The position numbers were made by a program, and so were the translations under genes. DNA of 6,509 nt, taken from assembly GCA_002170355.2 (NCBI GenBank), contig NHET02000079.1, positions 1-6,509 on the forward strand, given 5' to 3'. The stretch comes from Gammaproteobacteria bacterium TMED92 (lineage in GTDB: Bacteria > Pseudomonadota > Gammaproteobacteria > Pseudomonadales > Azotimanducaceae). The notes under the pieces were generated by a model. That model was not told where the DNA came from, ran no database searches, and worked only from the letters and a program-made list of their open reading frames with translations. Shown here piece by piece: positions 1-6,170 of the stretch; position 1 is the stretch's first letter; every line of letters begins with the position of its first letter.

Positions 1-245
1 CTTCGCTCAGCGGGGCGGCTAATTAGGTCAATAATGTCTTGTCGTTTTTCTGCCGCTGCAAAGACTTCCTCGAGCTCTGCGCGAGAAAAGCCGTGCTCAC
101 GAATAAGCTCAGCAATGTAGGTAGTTACACCTTCTCTTTGTAGATAGGGCGCCGGGCTAGCGTTTTTTGCAAGGCTTACGTCCGCAAAGATGGCGCCAAA
201 AAACGCGCTAATAGTCAATGTCACCGACAAAATTACTCTGGACAT
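1..245 (-). CDS. mltB: Lytic murein transglycosylase B, N-terminal part (runs off the left edge)
   Basis: Only the first 81 codons are visible, and the catalytic domain lies outside the window. The ATG at 243-245 follows an AGAGAAGA-type ribosome site about 6 bases upstream. Residues 1 to about 26 look like a Sec signal peptide: Arg3, a hydrophobic stretch (VILSVTLTISAFFGAIFA), then possible cleavage after IFA or SLA. The visible part contains no cysteine, so there is no lipobox, and the product is more likely a soluble periplasmic enzyme of the SltB1 kind than a lipoprotein like E. coli MltB. After the signal come an FI..(L/M)...HGF-like stretch (YIAELIREHGFSRAEL) and ISRPAER, which match the start of the MltB family domain. 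MltB enzymes cleave the MurNAc-GlcNAc bond and leave 1,6-anhydro-MurNAc ends. Position 43 bases downstream of rodA is the usual Pseudomonas-type arrangement and supports the call. The reading frame is intact as far as it can be seen. Confidence 0.85.
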   Translation of the reverse strand, partial: MSRVILSVTLTISAFFGAIFADVSLAKNASPAPYLQREGVTTYIAELIREHGFSRAELEEVFAAAEKRQDIIDLISRPAER

Positions 246-288
246 GCCGTTCTTCTCTTATCGCAATAGTTATTTTAAGTAGCGAAAT

Positions 289-1419
289 CTACCAGGCTTT
301 GTGTGTGCGCATCGACATAATTATGCCGAAAGACGCCATGAGGGTTATAATTGAGGTGCCGCCATAGCTCACCAAAGGCAGCGGAACGCCAACCACTGGC
401 AGCAGTCCACTCACCATCGCAATGTTCACGAATAGGTAGATAAAGAACGTCAGCGTCAGCGCTCCGGCAAACAATCTTGCAAAGGTACTTTGAGCGGACA
501 CCGCAAGCACCAATCCTCGCGCAATTATGCACAGATACAACAACAGTAGGAAAATTACTCCGACCAACCCCAGCTCTTCACCGACCACCGCAATAATAAA
601 ATCTGTCCGCGCCTCAGGCAAAAAATCCAGGTGACTTTGCGTACCCTGCAACAGGCCCTTGCCAAACACCCCCCCGGAACCGATCGCCGTTGTTGATTGC
701 ATAATGTTCCACCCCGCACCCAGTGGATCTCTATCTGGGTCAAACAGCGTAATGATGCGTTGACGCTGGTAACCCTGCAAAGCGAATTGCCACAGCAGCG
801 GGGCTGCAGCAGCTATCATAACGCTGGCATAAACCAGATAGCGCCACGACAGCCCGGCCAACAGCAACACCGCTAAGCCGGCACCAGCAACAAGAATCGA
901 CGTACCAAGATCCGGTTGCGCAGCAATAGCAACGGCAGGTAACGCAATGATCACCAGCGAGTAAAAAACATGTTTCGGCGACGGCGGCAAGACCCGTTGT
1001 TGCAAGTACCAAGCTAATGCCATAGGTACCGCAATCTTCATTAACTCTGACGGCTGGAAACGCAGGAGACCGGGAATTTCTAACCAACGTTGGGAGCCTT
1101 TGACCTTTATCCCCACCAATAGCACCAACACCAAAAGCAGCAGACCGAGCACATAAACAAACGGCGCCCAACGCAGATAGACACCGGGCGGCAGTTGCGC
1201 GGCAATGACCAACACCGCCATAGCAGCAAGCACCCGCCGTACCTGGGCATCGAATAACCCGGCCTGATCACCAGCAGCGCTGTACAGCACCATTAAACCA
1301 AAGCCTAAAACAAGACAGACCAAGGTCAGCAACATAGGGTCTAAGTGCACTTTGTACAGCCAACCGTCTTGTTGGATATTTCGCCCAGTCGGTAATTGGC
1401 GCTGAAAATCACTGCTCAT
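289..1419 (-). CDS. rodA: RodA, SEDS-family peptidoglycan glycosyltransferase of the elongasome
   Basis: This 376-residue polytopic inner-membrane protein polymerises lipid II into glycan strands, working with PBP2. That role is known for the family. About ten hydrophobic segments are visible, the first near residues 29-47 and the last near 345-368. SEDS motifs present are KGSQRWL (107-113), RFQPSEL (120-126), QPDLGTS (168-174), a DPLGAGWN-type loop (231-238), FLPEARTDF (266-274) and PLVSYGGTS (348-356). Asp273 sits where the essential SEDS aspartate lies. The residue two before it is Arg271, where I expect His from other RodA/FtsW proteins. Length fits the family (about 370-380). The ATG is preceded by GAGA at 8-base spacing. 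The gene lies 51 bases after mrdA, which encodes its cognate transpeptidase, and before mltB. FtsW is the main alternative, but pairing with PBP2 makes RodA the clear choice. Confidence 0.96.
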   Translation of the reverse strand: MSSDFQRQLPTGRNIQQDGWLYKVHLDPMLLTLVCLVLGFGLMVLYSAAGDQAGLFDAQVRRVLAAMAVLVIAAQLPPGVYLRWAPFVYVLGLLLLVLVLLVGIKVKGSQRWLEIPGLLRFQPSELMKIAVPMALAWYLQQRVLPPSPKHVFYSLVIIALPAVAIAAQPDLGTSILVAGAGLAVLLLAGLSWRYLVYASVMIAAAAPLLWQFALQGYQRQRIITLFDPDRDPLGAGWNIMQSTTAIGSGGVFGKGLLQGTQSHLDFLPEARTDFIIAVVGEELGLVGVIFLLLLYLCIIARGLVLAVSAQSTFARLFAGALTLTFFIYLFVNIAMVSGLLPVVGVPLPLVSYGGTSIITLMASFGIIMSMRTHKAW

Positions 1420-1470
1420 CTGACTTTTCTCAAGCTAACGTTTGTGCAAACAAGCCACATCAGCGTATCG

Positions 1471-3345
1471 CTACGGGCTATCGAGATAGCTGTCTAGCAC
1501 TTTGCGCGCCACAGGCGCCGCAACAGAGCTACCACCACCGCCGTTCTCTACCAGCACCGCTATGGCGATCTGCGGGTCGTCCACCGGAGCAAAAGCCATA
1601 AACCACGCATGTTTGCGCCTGAATTCGGACAATTCTTCTTCGTTATATTCCTCGCCTTGGCGAATTTCTACCACTTGCGCGGTGCCGGACTTGCCTGCCA
1701 TACGATAACTAATGTCCTGACCAATGTACGCCCAAGCCGTACCGTTACCACGAAACCCCTGACCGCCCAAGTGCACCACATCTTCCATAGCAGCGATCGT
1801 ATTGACCCAATCGTCATGCGTTAAGCGCGCAAACTGCGACGATTGGGTTGGGTAGATTTCGTTGCCTCGATCGCGATCTCGAACTTGCGCCATTTGCGGC
1901 CGTACGATTTTGCCTCGATTGGCAAGCATCGCCGCATAGGTCGCCACCTGTAACGGTGTAACCAGCAGATCACCCTGACCGATGCCCATATTCACTGAGT
2001 CGCCCTGATACCACTTTTCTCCTTTTGTACCGAGTTTCCACTCAGCGTCTGGCACCAAGCCTCGACTGGCCTCACTGATGTCTACCGCAAGATTTTTGCC
2101 TAAACCAAAGTCTGCTGCCAGCTCCGACAAATACCCTACGTCGAGACGCGATGCGACATCGTAAAAATAGACATTAGAGGACCGATAGATGGCTCGACGC
2201 AAATCAACCAGGCCCTGACCGCCAGCGTTGTCGATGGTCCACGACCAATCTCGGTATTCACGCTCGCCACCGGGCAAGCGGAATGATCCTCTATCGTCTA
2301 TCTCGGTATCCCATTGCATTGCGCCACTGGCGATACCCGCCAGGCCGACTATTGGCTTGAAGATGGAGCCTGGCGCGTACTGTCCATTAGTGGCGCGATT
2401 GAACAGCGGCACGTATACGGATTCACTCAGCTTGCGAAATTCCGAATCGCTCATGCCAATAATAAATTGATTCGGGTCATAACTGGGCTTGCTCACCAGC
2501 GCCAACACACCACCTGTTTTTGGATCTAAAGCAACGATGGCTCCGCGACGCGCGCCCAAGGCCTCCACTGCTGCCTGCTGTAATCGAGCGTCTAAATACA
2601 ACGTTAAGTTCTGGCCTAGGGTCGGCGGTTCAATATCGATTACCTTGCGAATACGCCCGTGCGCGTCAGTCTCTACTCTTTGAAACCCAGGCTGTCCGCG
2701 CAACACCTGCTCGTAATAGGCTTCTACGCCGCGTTTTCCGATGAATTGGCTCGCTCGGTAGACTGCTTTGTCCTGCTCCTGCAAGTCTCGCTCGGTCATG
2801 CGGCGTACGGACCCCACTGCATGTGCAGCAATTGCTCCTTCCGGATAGTACCGCTGCAACTGAGTGATAACCTCGACGCCGCTAATACGGTGCCTATTTA
2901 CCGCAAGTGCCGCGATGTCCCGGTCGGATAGGTTGTCAGCAATAATCACTGCCGCGCCGGGCCGCCTCGTACGCTTTTGCGCCTCACGAAAGCGCTCAAC
3001 CTGATCATCGGACAACGCAATCACGTCGCGTAATTGAGCAATAACAACGTCTATTTCGTCTACCCGCTCTACGACAATACCTAGCGCGGAGGAAGGTCGA
3101 TTGTCTGCTAGCAATACGCCATTGGTATCGAAAATCAGACCTCTGGGCGGCGCCAGCGGTTGAACTTGAATGCGGTTTTTGTCAGAACGAGATTGATAGC
3201 TTTCGTGGTCGAAAATCTGTAACTGCACAAATCGGGCGACCAAGACACCAACGCAAAGTACGGTAAGCATGAAAAAGCTAATCGCGCGCCGTTGGATCAA
3301 CGCCTTTTCTCGGTTTGGGTCTTTGATTGCTAATGCGACTGCCAA
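1471..3345 (-). CDS. mrdA: Penicillin-binding protein 2, peptidoglycan D,D-transpeptidase (elongasome)
   Basis: A 624-residue class B PBP that cross-links new glycan made by RodA during cell elongation; it is the usual target of mecillinam. It has a short cytoplasmic N-terminus, one membrane anchor (about 21-43), a dimerisation/pedestal domain (about 60-235, with PPRGLIFD at 66-73) and the transpeptidase domain (about 265-620). The active-site motifs are all present: SxxK as Ser327-Ile-Phe-Lys330 within APGSIFKP, SxN as Ser389-Ser-Asn391, and KSGTAQ at 552-557. The start is TTG. AGGGGA lies 5 bases upstream and overlaps the rlmH stop, and the first in-frame ATG is Met26, inside the anchor. 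Length is normal for PBP2. Unusually, His and Cys of a zinc site described in Acinetobacter PBP2 seem to be Gln377 and Ser390 here. Downstream rodA encodes its partner enzyme. Confidence 0.97.
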   Translation of the reverse strand: MAVALAIKDPNREKALIQRRAISFFMLTVLCVGVLVARFVQLQIFDHESYQSRSDKNRIQVQPLAPPRGLIFDTNGVLLADNRPSSALGIVVERVDEIDVVIAQLRDVIALSDDQVERFREAQKRTRRPGAAVIIADNLSDRDIAALAVNRHRISGVEVITQLQRYYPEGAIAAHAVGSVRRMTERDLQEQDKAVYRASQFIGKRGVEAYYEQVLRGQPGFQRVETDAHGRIRKVIDIEPPTLGQNLTLYLDARLQQAAVEALGARRGAIVALDPKTGGVLALVSKPSYDPNQFIIGMSDSEFRKLSESVYVPLFNRATNGQYAPGSIFKPIVGLAGIASGAMQWDTEIDDRGSFRLPGGEREYRDWSWTIDNAGGQGLVDLRRAIYRSSNVYFYDVASRLDVGYLSELAADFGLGKNLAVDISEASRGLVPDAEWKLGTKGEKWYQGDSVNMGIGQGDLLVTPLQVATYAAMLANRGKIVRPQMAQVRDRDRGNEIYPTQSSQFARLTHDDWVNTIAAMEDVVHLGGQGFRGNGTAWAYIGQDISYRMAGKSGTAQVVEIRQGEEYNEEELSEFRRKHAWFMAFAPVDDPQIAIAVLVENGGGGSSVAAPVARKVLDSYLDSP

Positions 3346-3350
3346 CTCGG

Positions 3351-3356
3351 TCCCCT
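3351..3356 (-). promoter_or_regulatory. Shine-Dalgarno AGGGGA of mrdA overlapping the rlmH stop
   Basis: On the coding strand TAGGGGA contains both the rlmH stop (TAG, 3355-3357) and the ribosome site. The TTG start of mrdA follows after 5 bases. Ribosomes ending on rlmH would sit on this site, so mrdA translation may depend partly on rlmH translation. Confidence 0.7.
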
Positions 3357-3819
3357 AAGCTCGATGATAAGGATGGCCGTCGTTGATGCTCTCAGCGCGA
3401 TACAACGCTTCCGCCACGACAACCCGCACAAGATAGTGCGGTAAGGTCAACTTTGATAACGACAAACGTTCATTTGCTCGGTCTAGGACCGTCTGATCCA
3501 GGCCGTCCGCACCGCCGATTACCAACACCACATTCCTGCCCTGCATCTTCCACTGTTGTATGTGCCCTGCTAATTCCGCACTGGATGCCTGACGACCACG
3601 TTGATCTAACGCAACCACCCAGTCGGCATCTGCTATTCGAGCCAGTAATTTTTCAGCTTCTAGGTTTTTTATTTTTGTCTGATCAGCGTGATGCTTGGGC
3701 GCTGGAATTTCTTGTAACGTTACTCTTATACCGCCCTTTAAGCGTCGCGAATAATCCTCGTACCCGGCCTGCACCCAAGCTGGCGACTTGTTGCCAATAG
3801 TCAGAATACGGACCTGCAC
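3355..3819 (-). CDS. rlmH: 23S rRNA (pseudouridine-1915-N3) methyltransferase RlmH
   Basis: RlmH methylates pseudouridine 1915 in helix 69 of 23S rRNA, using SAM, on assembled 70S ribosomes (family knowledge). It is a small SPOUT enzyme that forms a dimer with a trefoil-knot SAM site. The sequence shows GNK at 9-11, the glycine-rich knot loop VLVIGGADG (98-106), LTLPHYLVRVVVAEALYRA (124-142) and the diagnostic C-terminal HPYHR (149-153). I chose GTG at 3817-3819 (154 residues). A GAGG lies exactly 5 bases upstream of it, and the N-terminus then aligns without gaps with E. coli RlmH (155 residues). The in-frame TTG just before it (3820-3822) would have only a 2-base spacer. The gene is 10 bases after rsfS, which also encodes a 50S-acting protein, and 9 bases before mrdA. 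It contains an in-frame A_AAA_AAC heptamer at 3664-3670. Confidence 0.95.
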   Translation of the reverse strand: MQVRILTIGNKSPAWVQAGYEDYSRRLKGGIRVTLQEIPAPKHHADQTKIKNLEAEKLLARIADADWVVALDQRGRQASSAELAGHIQQWKMQGRNVVLVIGGADGLDQTVLDRANERLSLSKLTLPHYLVRVVVAEALYRAESINDGHPYHRA

Positions 3820-3824
3820 CAACG

Positions 3825-3828
3825 CCTC
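3825..3828 (-). promoter_or_regulatory. Shine-Dalgarno GAGG deciding the rlmH start
   Basis: GAGG lies just after the rsfS stop codon. It is 5 bases from the GTG at 3817-3819 but only 2 from the TTG at 3820-3822, which favours the GTG. Confidence 0.6.
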
Positions 3829-3829
3829 A

Positions 3830-4177
3830 CTAGTTAAGTTGTCCAGTATCTGGGGTAGTATCCGACCAGAGCCGCTCTAACTCGTAAAACCCACGAGCTT
3901 CTGCGTTCATCACATGAATCAACACATCTCCCAGATCCACCAACACCCATTCATAGCTTTCACGTCCTTCAACACCTAGCGGTTGCACACCTAAGGCTTT
4001 AGAGGACTCAGTGGCGGCGTCCACAAGCGCTTTGACATGCCTGCTAGAACCACCACTCACTAAAATCATGTGGTCCGTCATCGGCGTTAGCTTCGACACG
4101 TCGATCGACAAGATTTCCTGGCCTTTCATGTCTTCTAGCGCAGCTACCATGTGGTCGCATAATTCACTGGGCCTCAA
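3830..4177 (-). CDS. rsfS: Ribosomal silencing factor RsfS (YbeB/Iojap family)
   Basis: RsfS binds ribosomal protein uL14 on the 50S subunit and blocks joining with 30S, lowering translation in stationary phase or starvation (family knowledge). The 115-residue product carries the whole DUF143/Iojap domain: ILSIDVSKLTPMTDHMILVSG (22-42), SSRHVKAL (44-51), GVEGRESYEWVLVDLGDV (68-85), IHVM (87-90) and FYELERLW (97-104). The start is TTG at 4175-4177, chosen because a full AGGAGG stands 7 bases upstream. The alternative ATG at codon 10 has no comparable site and would trim the first helix. The TTG overlaps the nadD stop codon in the four bases TTGA, so translation is probably coupled to nadD. The C-terminus is about ten residues longer than in E. 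coli, with a polar tail after LW. Confidence 0.95.
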   Translation of the reverse strand: MRPSELCDHMVAALEDMKGQEILSIDVSKLTPMTDHMILVSGGSSRHVKALVDAATESSKALGVQPLGVEGRESYEWVLVDLGDVLIHVMNAEARGFYELERLWSDTTPDTGQLN

Positions 4178-4824
4178 GCGAGTGCCTCCTGTGGTGTTGA
4201 GTGTTTGTCATACAATCCATTATCCCGAATATAGTCAGCGACGTCAGGGCTAATCAGGCCTTGCACAGGTTCGCCGTTCACAAGCCGACGACGAATGTCT
4301 GTAGACGACATCTCGAGCATAGGCAGTTTTAGTTTCACAATCTGACCACTGCGCGAAACATCAAGCTGATTACATTCGTGAGCATCCCGAAGGGCTGCCA
4401 TTTCGGCTGTCCACTGAGCAGTCTGCCCTGGCCGATTGAGCACTATGAAATTGCAATAGCTCAAGATCTCCCGCCAGCGATACCAAGTGGGTAGCGTCGC
4501 AAAGGCGTCTTCGCCAACAATCCAACACAACACCGTATCGGGATTTTGTTGCCGAAGATCCTGCAAGGTGTCGAAGGTAAAAGAACGACCACCCCTGCGC
4601 AGTTCGGTATCGTCTGCGACCAGCCCTTGCGTAGCCGCACAAGCTAGGCACAACATCTCCCAACGATACTTGATAGGTGTAGATTGCGAAGCCTTGTGCG
4701 CGGGCTGTGAGTTCATAACCATGCGCACTTCATCCAATGAAAAAAATTGTTTGACCGCGGTCGCAGCATTAACGTGCCCATAATGCACCGGATCAAAGGT
4801 GCCACCGAACAAGCCGATCAGCAC
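4174..4824 (-). CDS. nadD: Nicotinate-nucleotide adenylyltransferase
   Basis: NadD transfers AMP from ATP to nicotinate mononucleotide to give deamido-NAD, a late step of NAD synthesis in the cytoplasm. The nucleotidyltransferase fold is shown by GLFGGTFDPVHYGH (4-17), with the catalytic HxGH at 14-17. Further support comes from QPAHKA (40-45), WIVGEDAFATLPTW (101-114) and the C-terminal SSTDIRRRL (173-181), the ISSTxIR signature. I place the start at GTG 4822-4824 (216 residues), because GAAGG lies 9 bases upstream. A TTG three codons earlier (4831-4833, 219 residues) abuts GAAGG with no spacer, but it cannot be excluded. Both lengths fit the family. The stop overlaps the rsfS start by 4 bases, and the gene follows proA by 18 bases. 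A seven-base A run (4740-4746, T on the coding strand) lies in frame and does not break the gene. Confidence 0.94.
   Translation of the reverse strand: MLIGLFGGTFDPVHYGHVNAATAVKQFFSLDEVRMVMNSQPAHKASQSTPIKYRWEMLCLACAATQGLVADDTELRRGGRSFTFDTLQDLRQQNPDTVLCWIVGEDAFATLPTWYRWREILSYCNFIVLNRPGQTAQWTAEMAALRDAHECNQLDVSRSGQIVKLKLPMLEMSSTDIRRRLVNGEPVQGLISPDVADYIRDNGLYDKHSTPQEALA
4185..4190 (-). promoter_or_regulatory. Strong Shine-Dalgarno AGGAGG of rsfS inside nadD
   Basis: The full consensus AGGAGG lies 7 bases before the TTG at 4175-4177, within the last codons of nadD. It is the best ribosome site in the window and is the main reason to accept a TTG start for rsfS. Confidence 0.85.
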
Positions 4825-4833
4825 GATGCACAA

Positions 4834-4838
4834 CCTTC
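4834..4838 (-). promoter_or_regulatory. Shine-Dalgarno GAAGG deciding the nadD start
   Basis: GAAGG lies between the proA stop and nadD. It touches the upstream TTG (4831-4833) with no spacer but sits 9 bases before the GTG at 4822-4824. This favours the GTG, though the evidence is modest. Confidence 0.5.
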
Positions 4839-4842
4839 GCTT

Positions 4843-6105
4843 CTAACGATTACGTATTTCACCGTTGCCATAAACGACATATTTCTGCGAAGTCAGCCCC
4901 TCTAAGCCCACTGGTCCGCGGGCGTGCAATTTGTCCGTTGATATTCCCACTTCTGCACCCAGGCCGTACTCAAACCCGTCAGCAAATTGCGAGGACGCAT
5001 TAACCATTACCGAGGCAGAATCTACCGCCTGAACAAATTCTCTCGAATGGCTGTAATTTTCGGTAACGATAACGTCGGTATGACCAGAGCCATACTCATT
5101 TATATGCGCTATCGCAGCTGCGAGATCCTCCACTACTTTAACCGCGAGAATCGGCCCGAGATATTCCTCGGACCAATCGGCTACGTCAGCAACACTCATC
5201 GGTGCAACAGCTTGGGCGCGTTCACAACCTCGCAACTCTACCCCCGCAGTCGCGAACTGGGCAGCAAGAGGAGGCAACACCTTTTGAACAATATCTTGGT
5301 GCAACAACAAAGTTTCCATAGCATTGCACACCGCAAATTTCTCCGCTTTGGAGTTAAACGCTAGTTCAATCGCTTTGTGCGGATCCGCAGCTGCATCTAT
5401 GTACACATGGCAGATGCCGTCCAAATGTTTGATGACGGGAATACGTGTCTCATTGCTGACGCGTTCGATCAATCCTTTGCCGCCTCGAGGCACGATGACG
5501 TCAACAAAGTCGTCTAGCCGCAACAACTCGCCTACCGCAGCACGGTCTGTTGTTGCCACCAGTTGTACACTCGCCGCAGGCAATCCTGCCACCGCAAGCC
5601 CGGCCGATACGCACTTTGCAATTGCCTGATTCGACAAGAATGCTTCTGAACCGCCACGCAGTATGCAGGCATTACCGGCCTTCAAACAGAGCGCAGCCGC
5701 GTCTACTGTCACATTCGGGCGCGACTCATAGATCATCCCAATGACACCCAAGGGAACGCGCATCTTGCCGATTTGAATACCGGTTGGGCGATAGTTGAGG
5801 TCCGTGACTTCGCCAATGGGATCTTTTAGTGCATCGATTTGGAGCAGACCTTCGATCATCTGGTCGATGCCTTTATCTCCCAGAAACAAACGATCGACCA
5901 GCGGCTGGTCGACGTTGTTATCGTCTGCCGCAGCCATATCAACGGCATTCGCTTCTTTAATGGCAGCGCGGTCAGTGTCTAAAGCATTGGCAATAGCCAC
6001 CAATGCCGCTGACTTAGTCGCGGTGCTTGCTACTGCCAGCGCTCGCGAAGCGCTCCGCGCAGCGGCGCCCATTTGTTGCATTGTGGGGGTTACTGAATCA
6101 TTCAT
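4843..6105 (-). CDS. proA: Glutamate-5-semialdehyde dehydrogenase (gamma-glutamyl phosphate reductase)
   Basis: ProA reduces gamma-glutamyl phosphate to glutamate-5-semialdehyde with NADPH, the second step of proline synthesis, in the cytoplasm. The 420-residue product spans the whole aldehyde-dehydrogenase-fold enzyme. Visible signatures are [20 protein letters not shown] (116-135), [12 protein letters not shown] (141-152), VPRGGKGL (205-212), the catalytic Cys260 in [11 protein letters not shown], and the C-terminal [18 protein letters not shown] (381-398). The ATG at 6103-6105 gives an N-terminus of the same length as the Pseudomonas enzyme as I remember it. Starting at Met9 would shorten it to the E. 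coli form. There is no Shine-Dalgarno at normal spacing; the only GAGG is 17 bases upstream, while a TATAAT ends 6 bases before the ATG. Its partner proB is not in the window, so proline genes are split here, as in many proteobacteria. Confidence 0.97.
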   Translation of the reverse strand: MNDSVTPTMQQMGAAARSASRALAVASTATKSAALVAIANALDTDRAAIKEANAVDMAAADDNNVDQPLVDRLFLGDKGIDQMIEGLLQIDALKDPIGEVTDLNYRPTGIQIGKMRVPLGVIGMIYESRPNVTVDAAALCLKAGNACILRGGSEAFLSNQAIAKCVSAGLAVAGLPAASVQLVATTDRAAVGELLRLDDFVDVIVPRGGKGLIERVSNETRIPVIKHLDGICHVYIDAAADPHKAIELAFNSKAEKFAVCNAMETLLLHQDIVQKVLPPLAAQFATAGVELRGCERAQAVAPMSVADVADWSEEYLGPILAVKVVEDLAAAIAHINEYGSGHTDVIVTENYSHSREFVQAVDSASVMVNASSQFADGFEYGLGAEVGISTDKLHARGPVGLEGLTSQKYVVYGNGEIRNR

Positions 6106-6111
6106 AGCGCG

Positions 6112-6140
6112 ATTATAAAGATCCTCGCACGGCTAGCCAG
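6112..6140 (-). promoter_or_regulatory. Predicted sigma-70 promoter of proA
   Basis: The coding strand has a perfect TATAAT at 6112-6117. At 17-base spacing the -35 position (6135-6140) reads CTGGCT, which matches TTGACA at only 3 of 6, so the -35 is weak. There is no extended -10 TG. The usual start distance of about 7 bases would put +1 on the A of the proA ATG (6105). This implies an mRNA with little or no leader. Confidence 0.5.
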
Positions 6141-6170
6141 CATCTATTACGCGGCGCGCGCACAACAAAC

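Noticed and set aside
246..288. TAAAAT in the rodA-mltB gap as a possible mltB promoter
   Set aside because: No -35-like sequence lies at 16-18 bases, and the gap is short enough for readthrough from rodA.
740..1171. Minus-strand open frame of 143 codons inside rodA
   Set aside because: It is an out-of-frame overlap of rodA with a Cys-rich composition and no domain. RodA is complete in its own frame.
1440..1451. Near-palindrome GTTTGTGCAAAC in the mrdA-rodA gap
   Set aside because: Arms of five bases around two are short, there is no T-run for a terminator and no -10/-35 pair beside it. I cannot support an operator.
3453..3800. Plus-strand open frame of 115 codons opposite rlmH
   Set aside because: It is the antisense shadow of a well-supported gene. 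The translation shows no family motif.
4740..4746. Seven-base A run in nadD as a possible frameshift
   Set aside because: The NadD frame is continuous across it, with family motifs on both sides, so no break is present.
4987..5364. Plus-strand open frame of 125 codons opposite proA
   Set aside because: It lies wholly inside proA, whose motifs and catalytic Cys are intact. The antisense product resembles nothing I know.
5795..6118. Plus-strand open frame of 107 codons opposite the proA 5' end
   Set aside because: Its Ala/Ser-rich translation is what the Ala-rich N-terminus of ProA produces on the other strand.
6131..6161. GGCTAGCC palindrome and the GCGGCGCGCGC run upstream of proA
   Set aside because: An 8-base palindrome and a G+C run are expected by chance. 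No stem followed by T residues marks a terminator for the LON-domain gene.
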